Positions 1 through 9,650 of a stretch of 64,000 nucleotides of DNA are shown piece by piece. A program made the position numbers and the translations under genes. This stretch comes from Lacinutrix venerupis. GTDB taxonomy: Bacteria > Bacteroidota > Bacteroidia > Flavobacteriales > Flavobacteriaceae. The notes under the pieces were generated by a model. That model had not been told where the DNA came from. It saw only the letters and a list, made by a program, of their open reading frames with translations, and did not search any database. The first letter of the stretch is position 1. Each line of letters starts with the position of its first letter. Location: assembly GCF_003663945.1 (NCBI RefSeq), contig NZ_RCCH01000009.1, positions 1 to 64,000 of the forward strand, read 5' to 3'.

Positions 1-94
1 AACTAGCGATTACTGGTTTACTGTAGAATATAGAGAACCTAATAATCCTACGGTTAAGAAACAGTTTAAAGCACACTTTACTTTAAAACGATAA
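1..94 (+). CDS. C-terminal end of a T9SS type B sorting-domain protein (partial)
   Basis: Reading from base 2, an open frame runs to a TAA at 92-94 and ends in DYWFTVEY...FKAHFTLKR. That is the last strand pair of the gliding-motility-associated (T9SS type B) C-terminal domain, matching the ends of the proteins at 2342, 7224 and 9651 (DYWF/DYWY, then KGHFSLRL or KGHFALVR). The rest of the gene lies outside the window. By family knowledge the protein is exported by Sec, then taken across the outer membrane by the type IX machinery and kept at the surface. Substrate or ligand is unknown because the functional part is not visible. Confidence 0.85.
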   Translation, partial: TSDYWFTVEYREPNNPTVKKQFKAHFTLKR

Positions 95-114
95 ACGTTA
101 AACTATTAAAAACT

Positions 115-147
115 AAAACGCCCAAACTTATGTTTGGGCGTTTTTTA
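115..147 (+). terminator. Rho-independent terminator after the partial adhesin gene
   Basis: The arms ACGCCCAAAC and GTTTGGGCGT are perfectly complementary around a TTAT loop and are followed by a run of six T. This closes the transcript of the upstream T9SS gene and separates it from the next adhesin. Confidence 0.9.
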
Positions 148-190
148 TTATATATTATATTAGGTATTGCAATATCAAATGAAATATATG

Positions 191-309
191 AGTGCGCTTA
201 CGTTAAGGATAGCAGCGGCATCCTTTTTTGCGCGCGCTTATGCGCGAAAAAGATATAGCGTATAGCCTGACCGAGTCATGCCTAAGCATGGCTTGGGAAC
301 GCAAAAAAA
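191..309. other. Structured intergenic element, possibly a Flavobacteria-specific RNA or repeat
   Basis: The spacer between two adhesin genes holds unusually GC-rich, structured sequence. The core GGATAGCAGCGGCATCC is followed by a hairpin with arms CTTTTT..CGCGC and GCGCGAAAAAG, then by AGATATAGCGTATAGCC. A second hairpin has 8-bp arms AGTCATGC and GCATGGCT around CTAA. From memory, elements with a GATAGCAGCGGCATCC core and a matching AAAGATATAGCG half recur downstream of genes in many Flavobacteriaceae genomes, but its name and function are not certain to me. No ORF of note lies here. It follows a terminator and precedes the gene at 375. Confidence 0.5.
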
Positions 310-374
310 GTAAAACTATTATTTAAAAAATATAACCCAAAATATTCGTAAGTTTAGATCATTATAAATCTGTA

Positions 375-2219
375 ATGCAAAGTAAAACTGTACTCATATT
401 ATTTTTACTACTTTTTCTTCGTTTGGAAGTAAAAGCGCAGGACATTTCAATTTTCCAACAATTTAATGGACGTTATGACTATTTAGCTATAGGCAATACT
501 CTTAACCAAGCAGAAAATAATATTGTGCAAGATTTTTGCGAAATACTTCCTTCTTCACAAGCTACTCTCAACATTGACAATACTTCAACCATAGTCGCTG
601 CATATTTATACTGGGCCGGATCTGGATTAGGAGACACAGAAGTATCTCTTAACGGAACACAAATTATTGCGGACGATACGTACACTACTGTTTATTCTGA
701 TTTTAGCAATGGTGACTTAACATACTTTTCTTGTTATGCAGAAGTAACAAATCAAATTCTTACCGAAGGCAATACAGTGTATACTTTAGCAGATTTAGAC
801 ATCTCTGAAACATTAGCAAACAACTCTGGTTACTGTAACAATAGAACAAATTTTGCTGGTTGGAGTTTATATGTAATTTACGAAAACAATAGTTTACCAT
901 TAAATCAAGTGAATCTATTTCAAGGGCTAGAAATTATAAACAGAAATATTACCGAAAAAATTATTTTACTCGAAAACGTAAATGTACTAGATAATGACAA
1001 TGCTAAAATAGGTTTTTTAGCATGGGAAGGAGATAATGTATTAAATTTTGGAGAAAGCCTTTCTATAAATGGAAATATAATTTCTAATCCTCCATTAAAT
1101 ATGGCTGATAATGCTTTTAATGGTACAAACTCTTTTACCAACTCTTCTACATTTTATAATGGAGATTTAGATGTTTATAGCATAGAAAATAATATTAACG
1201 TTGGAGACACACAAGTAGAAATAAAATTAACTACAGGTGCTATAAACCCAAATACAGGTATTTTTAGCGCCGATTTAATAATTGTAAATAATATTATTAC
1301 AGTTTTAAACAGCCAGTTACCAGATGCTACAATTGTAATAGACACAACTGAAACTAGTTGTAATTCAAGAAATTTAACCATTAACTATACCGTAAATAAT
1401 TTTAATAGTACAGAGTTATTACCTGCCAATACTCCAATAGCAATTTATGCCGAAGGACAACTAATTGCACAAGCATTTACAGAAAACAATATACCAATTA
1501 ACGGTTATGAAAGTGGCGTTATTAACGTTACAATACCTAATTTAATACCCGATAATTTTCTATTAAATTTAGTGGTAGATGATGATGGCTTTGGAAACAG
1601 TACCGTAATAGAAATTTTGGAAAACAATAATATAGACGAGACTATAATTAACTTATTTCCAGAGCCCAAGGTTACCAATCTACCAAGCTTAAAATTGTGT
1701 GACATTGGTTTTAACACTGCTATTTTTAATTTAAATAATGCTCTTACAAATATTAATGATACTGCTTTTTTAAACTTTACTTTTTTTGAAAACTTACAAG
1801 ATTTAGAACAAAATGAAAATAACATTCTAAATCCTGAAAATTACCAATCCCATAATTCTCCTCAAACTATTTTTATTAGAGCTGAGAAAAATAGCTGTTA
1901 CGATATCTTCACTTTTATATTAAACACAGAAAACTGCCCACCAATTATTCCTCAAGGATTCTCACCAAACAACGATGGTATTAACGACCACTTTAACATT
2001 CAAGGTCTTTATACTATTTTCGAAAAACACGAATTACTTATTTATAGTAGATATGGGAACCTTATATTTAAAGGCAACGACAATTTAAAGTGGTATGGTG
2101 TCTCTAATCACGGTATTAATAAAGGAAAACCGGTACCAACAGGCACATATTTTTACGTCCTAAAATTAAACGATAGTAACTATTCTAATTATTTGGGTTG
2201 GGTTTATTTAAATCGCTGA
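375..2219 (+). CDS. T9SS type B sorting-domain (gliding motility-associated C-terminal) surface protein
   Basis: A 614-residue secreted protein. Residues 1-21 form a Sec signal peptide ending VKA before Gln. The bulk is an Asn/Thr-rich beta-type region with few cysteines; its first 300 residues resemble no domain I can name. The last 85 residues (from QGFSPNNDGINDHFNI, through YSRYGNLIFKG, to the terminal Arg) are the type B sorting domain. It is a divergent version: the usual W-DG after the RYG motif is replaced by KWYGVSNHG, and the end is GWVYLNR rather than KGHFSLVR. It heads a run of four complete same-strand sorting-domain genes. The role is likely surface adhesin or gliding accessory; the ligand is unknown. 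Confidence 0.8.
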   Translation: MQSKTVLILFLLLFLRLEVKAQDISIFQQFNGRYDYLAIGNTLNQAENNIVQDFCEILPSSQATLNIDNTSTIVAAYLYWAGSGLGDTEVSLNGTQIIADDTYTTVYSDFSNGDLTYFSCYAEVTNQILTEGNTVYTLADLDISETLANNSGYCNNRTNFAGWSLYVIYENNSLPLNQVNLFQGLEIINRNITEKIILLENVNVLDNDNAKIGFLAWEGDNVLNFGESLSINGNIISNPPLNMADNAFNGTNSFTNSSTFYNGDLDVYSIENNINVGDTQVEIKLTTGAINPNTGIFSADLIIVNNIITVLNSQLPDATIVIDTTETSCNSRNLTINYTVNNFNSTELLPANTPIAIYAEGQLIAQAFTENNIPINGYESGVINVTIPNLIPDNFLLNLVVDDDGFGNSTVIEILENNNIDETIINLFPEPKVTNLPSLKLCDIGFNTAIFNLNNALTNINDTAFLNFTFFENLQDLEQNENNILNPENYQSHNSPQTIFIRAEKNSCYDIFTFILNTENCPPIIPQGFSPNNDGINDHFNIQGLYTIFEKHELLIYSRYGNLIFKGNDNLKWYGVSNHGINKGKPVPTGTYFYVLKLNDSNYSNYLGWVYLNR

Positions 2220-2250
2220 AAATAAAACGATTGTATTTCATCGAATAAAT

Positions 2251-2280
2251 TTGCTTTTAAACTATTAATCGTTATTTTTG
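2251..2280 (+). promoter_or_regulatory. Consensus Bacteroidota promoter for the 1603-residue adhesin
   Basis: TTG at 2251-2253 is followed after exactly 19 bases by TATTTTTG at 2273-2280, a full match to the Bacteroidota sigma-ABfr consensus TTG-N19-TAnnTTTG. Transcription would start near 2286, leaving a leader of about 55 bases before the ATG at 2342. Confidence 0.75.
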
Positions 2281-2341
2281 TCCTTTAAACCTTATCGTTT
2301 ATCGATTTATCGCTAATCTTGAATGATAATACATCCCAAAT

Positions 2342-5300
2342 ATGAAACATTTATTCCTAACAATCCTACTATTTGCTTTTGCTCATCAAGCAACTCAAGC
2401 ACAACAAATTACGGTAAACGATTCACAAACACCAGAACAATTAATAAATGCTTTAGTTGAAGGTTGTGTGGAAGTTTCAAATATTTCTAGTCCAATTAAT
2501 GGTACCACAAATGGTTTTTCTAGTTATGGTTTTTTTGAGCAGGCTAACTCAAATTTTCCATTTGAAAATGGAATTGTTCTATCTACTGGAAACGTAAATT
2601 CTGCTGGAAATGCACAAAATACGAATGCTCTTAATGAAGGTGAGACGTCATGGCAAACAGATCCAGATTTAGAAACAGCTTTAGGAATAAACAACACATT
2701 AAACGCAACCTCTATAACATTTAATTTTATTTCTGCCACAAGTAGTATTAACTTCAATTATATTTTAGCCTCTGAAGAATATTTTGCTGATTATCCATGT
2801 AATTATTCCGACGGTTTTGCTTTTTTAATAAAAGAAGCAGGCACAAATCAACCATATCAAAACATAGCAGTAATTCCAAATACTACAACACCAGTAAATA
2901 CTAGTACAATTCATGAAGAGATTGTAGGTTTTTGTGATGCAGAAAATGAAAGCTTCTTCGAAGGATACAATATTGGAGACACTAACTTTAATGGAAGAAC
3001 AAATGTAATGTCTGCTTCTGCCAACATTACTCCAAACGTAGAATACAATATAAAATTAATAATTGCAGACCAAACCGATAGAAATTTTGATTCTGCAGTA
3101 TTTATAGAAGCAAATAGTTTTACAAATAGCGTAGACTTAGGAGCAGATTTTTCTACCTGTAATGCCTCAACAACTTTAAATGCAGAAACCAATAATACAC
3201 AAGCTACTTACGAATGGTTTTTAAATAATTCTATTATTAATGGTGCAACTTCTAGCTCTTTAAATGCTACAAGTTCTGGATTATACTCCGTACTTATTAC
3301 TGTTCCATTAAATGGTACAACTTGTACTTTTGAAGACGATATTAACGTGGTATTAAACTCCATACAAACTTTTCCTCAGTTAGCAGATTTTACTCAATGC
3401 GATGACGCTAGTAATGATGGTGTAGAAACATTTAATTTAACTACACTAGACAGTCAAGTAGAAGCAAGTATTCCTGCTTCAAGCTACACAATAAGCTATC
3501 ATACTTCAAGTCAAGATGCAGAAAACAATAGCAACAGTGTTACTACAATTAATAACTCTTTAAATCCAGAAACCATTTACATTAGAGCTATAGATAATAA
3601 TACTGGATGCGTGTATATGTCAAGTGTACAGTTAATTGTAAATTCGTTTCCTACAATTTCAGAACCATCAAATATAGAAATTTGCAGTAATTCTAGTGGT
3701 GATGCAATGCTAACCAATAGTGATTTAGAAATAACAAACAACAACCCAAATTATAGTGTTACTTATCATTATTCACAAATAGATGCAGATAATGGTGCAA
3801 ATGAAATTTCATCTCCATACACACCTTCAAATACTACAGAACAATTATTTGTTAGAGTTTTAGATACTACAACTGGATGTGTAGCATTTACAAATATAAC
3901 AGTAGAAGGTTTAGAAAGTCCGAATATTAATAACGAAACCCAACAAATAAATGCTTGCGAACAAGATGATGATGGATTTGAAATTTTCGACTTAACAAGT
4001 GTTATTAATAATGTACTTCAAGGAGAAACCAATGTTACCGTTACCTACCATGTAACTCTAGAGGATGCTAACTCTGGTGAAAATCCAATAAATGACCCTA
4101 CACAATTTCAAAATACAACTCCAGACCTTCAAACCGTTTTTATAAGAGTTGATAATGATAATAATTCTTGTTACGATATTGTTTCTGTAGAATTACATAC
4201 AAATATTTTAGAAACAGGTACTAATATTAGAAATTTTGGAGCTTGTGACGAAGCACCAGACGATGGTAATGCGACTTTCGACTTAACAGCTATTACAGAT
4301 GTTATTGCTAATGGTTTACCAGATATTACAATTACATATTATGAAACCGAAGAAGACTTATTAAATAACACAAACCCAATAGATGACTCTGTAGATTATG
4401 AAGTATTAAATAGTTTCCAACAATTATATCTTTTAATTGAAAATCCAGATTGTAATAATGATACAGAAATATTATTAAATGTAAATGCCTCTGTAACAAT
4501 ATTAAATAACAATCCTGTAACCTATTGCGATACAGATGATGATACTTTAACCTCTGTTGAGTTATCCACATTCGACTCTATAGTAAATGTTGGTATAACA
4601 GAACCTATTGTTTCTTATTTTGAAACCGAAGCAGATGCTAATGCAAATACAAATTCATTACCTCCATTTTATAATAATACAGCAAATCCTTTTACTGTTT
4701 ATGTAAGAGTTATAGATGGCAGCTCTGGTTGCTACGATGTTAAACCTTTACAAATAGAAGTACTTCCAGCACCTTCAATAAATTCTAATCCAGAATTTGT
4801 TATTTGCGATAACGATCAAGACGGACTATCTATTATAGACCTAACCTCTATAAATGCAGAAATAAACACAGAATCTACAACTTTAATTTCTTATTACCCT
4901 ACTCAAAACGATGCCAACAACTCTACTAATGAAATAACAAACAGTACTAATTATAACACTGCAACATCCACCGTTTTTGCAAAAGTAGAAAACAATACTA
5001 CAGGCTGTTATGCATTATTACCAATTAGTATTATTGTAAATACATTACCTAACTTTACAACAATTACAAATTATGTGTATTGTGAAACAGATGGTAACCA
5101 AATTGGAGATTTTATTTTATCTGATAAAGATGCCGAAATCCTTAATGGACAAACAGGCAAAGAAGTTTTTTATTTTGAAACTGAAAATGATGCATTAAAC
5201 AATACCAATAGCATAGATAAAAACTCTATTTACAATAATACATCTCAATTTCAAACCATTTATGTACGTGTAGAAAATATAACAGATACAACTTGTTTTG

Positions 5301-7153
5301 GAACTTCAACATTTTTATTAGAAGTTGGGTCTGAGCCAATTTACAATGCTCCAGAAGATGTTAATGTATGTGATGACAACTCTAATGATGGTTTTGAAAC
5401 CTTTAATTTAACCGAGAAAACACAAGAAATTATTGCTAATAGTACAGATACATTAACTGTAACCTACTATTTAAACCTAGAAGATGCTCAAAACCAAACT
5501 AACGCCATTACAGGAGACACTTTTACCAACACAGTAAACCCTCAACAAATTTTTGCTAGTATAGACAATGGTACTTTTTGTAAAGGCATTACAACTTTTG
5601 AGTTTAATGTTATACAAGTTCCAATTATTGGTAATGCTCCAGATTTAACAGCTTGTGATACAGACACAAATGGTACTGTAGTTTTTGATTTAACACAAGT
5701 TGAAATAGATGTTGTAGCAGTAAGACAAGATAATACTATAGTTAATTTTTACGCAAATGAAATAGATTTATTAGCAGGAACCAACCCAATTAATAATCCT
5801 GAAACATATACTAATATTTCTAATCCACAAACAGTTTACATAGAAGTCTACAATACGGTTTCTAATTGTGGTGCTTCAGTTCCTTTCAATTTAATTGTTA
5901 ATTTACCACCAGAAATTGCACCAATTACAGAATATGAAACATGCGATACTAGTGACAATTCTTTTAACTTAAATGAAACAACACTATCTCTAATTGGTAA
6001 TCAACAAGATATTGCACTTACCTTCTACTCTACTTTAGCAGATGCACAAACATCTCAAAATCCTTTAGATACTAATTACAACTACAATTCAAACAACGAT
6101 ACAATTTATGTTAGAGCAGAGTTTACTACCACAAACTGTTTTAGTACAAGTGCTTTTACATTAGTAGTAAATCCATCTCCAACATTAAATTTACAAGATT
6201 TAGAAGCTTGTGATGATGATTTTGATAGCGAATTAGTTTTCGATTTATCACAACATTCACCAATAATTATAGGTACTCAAGATGCTAATAATTTTATAAT
6301 TAATTATTTTGAAACTGAAAATGATGCGTTAAATAATACCAATGCTATTTCAGATTTAAATTATAATGCCCAAAACGAACAAACACTTTATGTTCGATTA
6401 GAAAATATAACTACAGCTTGTTTTTCAACTGGAGCATTTAATGTGTACATAAATAGAAAACCAGAAGTAAACATTACAAACCAAGTAGTTTGTATAGATA
6501 ATTTACCACTAGTCGTAACAGCAGAAACCAATGTAGCATCAGACTCCTATTTGTGGTCTACTGGAGAAACAACTCCAGTAATAGACATTACAGAAATTGG
6601 AAATTATTGGGTTACAGTAACTACGGCTTTTAACTGTACAACTACTTCTAATTTTAATGTTACTGCGTCACAACAAGCGCAAGTAGATTTTGATGTTTCT
6701 CCAGCTTTCCAAGATCCACATACTATAATTGTAGAAACTCAAGGTATTGGAAACTACATTTACCAATTAAATGATAACGAACCTCAAGTATCTAATGTAT
6801 TTAATAATGTACCTATTGGAGTTCATTATATTACAGTAATAGATATTAATGGTTGCGAACCAACACCTCCTAAGAGAATATTTGTAATTGATGCTCCACA
6901 GTTTATAACACCAAATAACGATGGTTATTTTGATACTTGGCATATAACAGGTGTTAGTCAATTAGAAGGAACTGTAGTAACTATATATGATCGCTACGGG
7001 AAACTTTTAAAAATTCTTAAACATAATGATTATGGTTGGGATGGACGCTATAACGGAAACCTTATGCCCGCAAGCGACTATTGGTTTGTAGCAGATGTAG
7101 TTAATGGAAGCGAAGAATTTCAAGTTAAAGGACATTTTTCTTTAAGATTATAA
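2342..7153 (+). CDS. Choice-of-anchor L repeat adhesin with T9SS type B sorting domain
   Basis: A 1603-residue surface protein. A signal peptide ends at about residue 20 (THQATQAQ). Residues 60-260 form a choice-of-anchor L domain, with FNYILASEEY, the paired cysteines around DYPCNYSDGF, and SAVFIEANSF. An Ig/PKD-like module follows at about 265-335. Then come eleven repeats of about 90 residues (353-1370). Each starts with a C-D/E acidic stretch such as CDxDxDG, continues FDLT, then YY/YFET-DA-NNTN, then TVYVRVEN, and ends in a Cys. The sorting domain occupies roughly 1515-1603 (FITPNNDGYFDTW, YDRYGKLL, WDGRYNG, KGHFSLRL). The acidic CDxDxDG loops suggest calcium binding (inference). The likely role is an extended surface stalk or adhesin. 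Confidence 0.85.
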   Translation: MKHLFLTILLFAFAHQATQAQQITVNDSQTPEQLINALVEGCVEVSNISSPINGTTNGFSSYGFFEQANSNFPFENGIVLSTGNVNSAGNAQNTNALNEGETSWQTDPDLETALGINNTLNATSITFNFISATSSINFNYILASEEYFADYPCNYSDGFAFLIKEAGTNQPYQNIAVIPNTTTPVNTSTIHEEIVGFCDAENESFFEGYNIGDTNFNGRTNVMSASANITPNVEYNIKLIIADQTDRNFDSAVFIEANSFTNSVDLGADFSTCNASTTLNAETNNTQATYEWFLNNSIINGATSSSLNATSSGLYSVLITVPLNGTTCTFEDDINVVLNSIQTFPQLADFTQCDDASNDGVETFNLTTLDSQVEASIPASSYTISYHTSSQDAENNSNSVTTINNSLNPETIYIRAIDNNTGCVYMSSVQLIVNSFPTISEPSNIEICSNSSGDAMLTNSDLEITNNNPNYSVTYHYSQIDADNGANEISSPYTPSNTTEQLFVRVLDTTTGCVAFTNITVEGLESPNINNETQQINACEQDDDGFEIFDLTSVINNVLQGETNVTVTYHVTLEDANSGENPINDPTQFQNTTPDLQTVFIRVDNDNNSCYDIVSVELHTNILETGTNIRNFGACDEAPDDGNATFDLTAITDVIANGLPDITITYYETEEDLLNNTNPIDDSVDYEVLNSFQQLYLLIENPDCNNDTEILLNVNASVTILNNNPVTYCDTDDDTLTSVELSTFDSIVNVGITEPIVSYFETEADANANTNSLPPFYNNTANPFTVYVRVIDGSSGCYDVKPLQIEVLPAPSINSNPEFVICDNDQDGLSIIDLTSINAEINTESTTLISYYPTQNDANNSTNEITNSTNYNTATSTVFAKVENNTTGCYALLPISIIVNTLPNFTTITNYVYCETDGNQIGDFILSDKDAEILNGQTGKEVFYFETENDALNNTNSIDKNSIYNNTSQFQTIYVRVENITDTTCFGTSTFLLEVGSEPIYNAPEDVNVCDDNSNDGFETFNLTEKTQEIIANSTDTLTVTYYLNLEDAQNQTNAITGDTFTNTVNPQQIFASIDNGTFCKGITTFEFNVIQVPIIGNAPDLTACDTDTNGTVVFDLTQVEIDVVAVRQDNTIVNFYANEIDLLAGTNPINNPETYTNISNPQTVYIEVYNTVSNCGASVPFNLIVNLPPEIAPITEYETCDTSDNSFNLNETTLSLIGNQQDIALTFYSTLADAQTSQNPLDTNYNYNSNNDTIYVRAEFTTTNCFSTSAFTLVVNPSPTLNLQDLEACDDDFDSELVFDLSQHSPIIIGTQDANNFIINYFETENDALNNTNAISDLNYNAQNEQTLYVRLENITTACFSTGAFNVYINRKPEVNITNQVVCIDNLPLVVTAETNVASDSYLWSTGETTPVIDITEIGNYWVTVTTAFNCTTTSNFNVTASQQAQVDFDVSPAFQDPHTIIVETQGIGNYIYQLNDNEPQVSNVFNNVPIGVHYITVIDINGCEPTPPKRIFVIDAPQFITPNNDGYFDTWHITGVSQLEGTVVTIYDRYGKLLKILKHNDYGWDGRYNGNLMPASDYWFVADVVNGSEEFQVKGHFSLRL
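3398..6453 (+). repeat. Eleven diverged ~90-residue protein repeats
   Basis: Within the 1603-residue adhesin the motif C[DE]xxxxDG-F-DL[ST] recurs eleven times about every 270-285 bases, each time with a closing cysteine. DNA identity between units is low, so these are old repeats, unlike the recent 210-bp array at 12151. Two more units of the same type occur in the 7224-9581 gene. Confidence 0.8.
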
Positions 7154-7174
7154 ATACTCCTTTAACACTATTTT

Positions 7175-7207
7175 TTGTTCAACATATTAGGTTCTTCACT
7201 ATCTTTG
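7175..7207 (+). promoter_or_regulatory. Promoter that decides the start of the 785-residue adhesin
   Basis: TATCTTTG at 7200-7207 matches TAnnTTTG, with a TTG at 7175-7177 (22-base spacer, slightly long). Transcription would start near 7213, downstream of the first possible ATG at 7209, so the ATG at 7224 must be the used start. Confidence 0.6.
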
Positions 7208-7223
7208 CATGCTGTTTGTTGTT

Positions 7224-9581
7224 ATGATAAAGAAAACCTTAATACTATTAACGCTGTTAATTACTATCTCTCTTAATGCTCAAAACATTATTGTAGATAG
7301 TCAAACTTATACACCTCAACAATTAATTGAAGATATATTAGCAGATAGCAACTGCATCTCTAATATTGTAGTTAATGGAACTGTTGGTGGAGATTTTGGA
7401 GGAACAGACCAAAGCTATGGTTATTTTGATGCTACAGGAACTAGTTTTCCATTTCAAAGTGGTATTGTTTTAAGTACAGGAAGATTAGCAAATGTTCCTG
7501 GGCCAAATAATAGTTTAAGCGATGATAATGCCTCAAATTGGAGTGGTGATATTGATTTAGAAATGGCATTACAAGAATCAAATACTACAAATGCTACTAT
7601 TATTGAATTCGATTTTACTACGGTAGCAAATCAAATTAGTTTTCGTTATATTTTTGCATCAGAAGAGTATCAAGAAGGCAATGCTAACACTTGTCAGTTT
7701 TCAGATTTATTTGGTTTTTTAATAAAGCCTGCAGGTGCTACTAACTCAGAATATGAAAACATTGCTTTAGTTCCAGAAACCACTACTCCAGTAAAAGTTA
7801 CGACAGTACACTCTGGAATTCCTGGTGCTTGCGATCCTATTAACGAAAGTTATTTTGACAGTTGGAATCCAGAATCTGCAACCTCAACATCGCCAATTAA
7901 CTTTAATGGTCAAACTACTATTTTAACTGCAACCGCCACTACAGTGCCTAATGCTAGTTATCATGTAAAACTAGTTATTGCAGATGAGCAAAATTATCGT
8001 TTTGACTCTGCAGTATTTTTAGAAGCTGGTAGTTTTCTATTAAACACAGATTTAGGTCCTGACAGATTATTAGCTACTAATAATCCTGTTTGTGGTAACG
8101 AAATTATCACATTAAATGCTACACAAAACGGCACACCTTCATACAAATGGTTTCAAGACGGAATAGAACAAACTACAGAAACCTCTAGCACATTTAATGT
8201 TTCGTCAACCGGAACATATAACGTAGAAGTAACTTTAGACAATGGTTGTATATCTTATGGAGAAATTGTTATAGAATATGCACCAATTCCAAACGTTAAC
8301 AATACTACTCTTTTTGAGTGTGATAGCAATCAAGATGGTTTAACAACATATAATTTATATAATGCCGAAGAAAGTATAATTAATAACAACCAAGCTTTAA
8401 CTGTATTAGATTTTTATACTTCCTTAGCAAGTGCAACAACAGAAAACAATCCTATTTTAAATCCAAATAGTTTTAATAACACAGCTGTTATGCAAACAGT
8501 TTATGCTGTAGTTATTAATCAAACAACTGGTTGCAAGGCTATAGCCGAAGTAACTTTAGATATCTCTACAAACACATTAATTTTAGACGATGTTACTGTT
8601 TGCGATGATGAAGTTGTGGATGGTTTTTCTACATTTAATTTAAATGATATTGTAACCTTTATAGAACCACAAGTTCCTGCTAATGCAAGCATCACTTTTT
8701 ATGAAACAAGTGCAGATGCTTTTTCTGAAACAAATAGCATTAACGGAGATTATAACAATACGGTTGCAAATTCTCAAACTATATTTGTTAAAGTAACTAC
8801 AGATACTAACCAATGTTATGCTATTTCAGAACTCTCGCTTAATGTTTTATTTACGCCAGAGTTATTAGAAGATGAAGCATTTTTATATTGCCAAAACACT
8901 TTTCCTGAAACTATTACACTTATCGCCGGAGTTACAAATGATGTTCCTAACAATCATTATTTCCAATGGCTATTTAATGGTGTAGATACAGGTAGTGTTA
9001 GTCCTACTTTTGAAGCTAATCAAATTGGAACTTACACCGTTATAGTTACAGATCCTAATGGCTGTTCTAACACTAGAGATATAATTTTAACTCCTTCTAA
9101 CGAACCTACAATAGAAAATATAGAGTTTACAGAATTAACATCAAACAATACTGCAACCGCTATAATTGAAGAAGCTGGAGATTACGAGTTTGCTATAGAC
9201 AACGAATTTGGCTTTTATCAAGATGCAAACACCTTTACTAACTTAGAACCTGGCTTTCATACCATTTATGTTCGCGATAAAAATGGTTGTGGAGATATAG
9301 TATCTAGAGAATTTTCAATTTTAGGCTTTCCTCAATATTTTACACCAAATGGAGATACTTTTAATGAAGTTTGGAAACCTTATGGTACATCTAAAGATTT
9401 CAACTCTAATTTAGAGATTTTAATTTTTAACCGATATGGTAAACTACTTAGCAAAACTAGCTCCTTTAAAGGTTGGGATGGTAAATTAGATGGTTTTAAT
9501 TTACCTAATGATGATTACTGGTACATTATTAATCATCCTAATGGCAAACAGTATAAAGGTCATTTTGCTTTAGTTAGGTAG
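7224..9581 (+). CDS. Choice-of-anchor L protein with T9SS type B sorting domain
   Basis: A paralogue of the preceding gene in short form, 785 residues from the ATG at 7224. An upstream in-frame ATG at 7209 is rejected because the -7 promoter box ends at 7207. A signal peptide (MIKKTLILLTLL..LNAQ) precedes a choice-of-anchor L domain (SFRYIFASEEYQEGNANTC, SAVFLEAGSF). Next come an Ig/PKD-like segment with KWFQDGIEQ, two CDxDG..FNLN repeats, another Ig-like segment (FQWLFNGVDTG), and a C-terminal sorting domain (YFTPNGDTFNEVWKPYG, FNRYGKLL, WDGKLDG, KGHFALVR). The domain order is the same as in the 1603-residue neighbour minus nine repeats, so the two probably arose by duplication followed by repeat gain or loss. 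Confidence 0.85.
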   Translation: MIKKTLILLTLLITISLNAQNIIVDSQTYTPQQLIEDILADSNCISNIVVNGTVGGDFGGTDQSYGYFDATGTSFPFQSGIVLSTGRLANVPGPNNSLSDDNASNWSGDIDLEMALQESNTTNATIIEFDFTTVANQISFRYIFASEEYQEGNANTCQFSDLFGFLIKPAGATNSEYENIALVPETTTPVKVTTVHSGIPGACDPINESYFDSWNPESATSTSPINFNGQTTILTATATTVPNASYHVKLVIADEQNYRFDSAVFLEAGSFLLNTDLGPDRLLATNNPVCGNEIITLNATQNGTPSYKWFQDGIEQTTETSSTFNVSSTGTYNVEVTLDNGCISYGEIVIEYAPIPNVNNTTLFECDSNQDGLTTYNLYNAEESIINNNQALTVLDFYTSLASATTENNPILNPNSFNNTAVMQTVYAVVINQTTGCKAIAEVTLDISTNTLILDDVTVCDDEVVDGFSTFNLNDIVTFIEPQVPANASITFYETSADAFSETNSINGDYNNTVANSQTIFVKVTTDTNQCYAISELSLNVLFTPELLEDEAFLYCQNTFPETITLIAGVTNDVPNNHYFQWLFNGVDTGSVSPTFEANQIGTYTVIVTDPNGCSNTRDIILTPSNEPTIENIEFTELTSNNTATAIIEEAGDYEFAIDNEFGFYQDANTFTNLEPGFHTIYVRDKNGCGDIVSREFSILGFPQYFTPNGDTFNEVWKPYGTSKDFNSNLEILIFNRYGKLLSKTSSFKGWDGKLDGFNLPNDDYWYIINHPNGKQYKGHFALVR

Positions 9582-9650
9582 ACTTTTTCTTATACAATCT
9601 TCAAATTAAAGTTGGAATTATTATTTTTGTACAGATAATCAACACTTTAA

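Noticed and set aside
7209-7223. Upstream ATG for the choice-of-anchor L protein
   Set aside because: The -7 box ends at 7207 and transcription should begin near 7213, downstream of this ATG.
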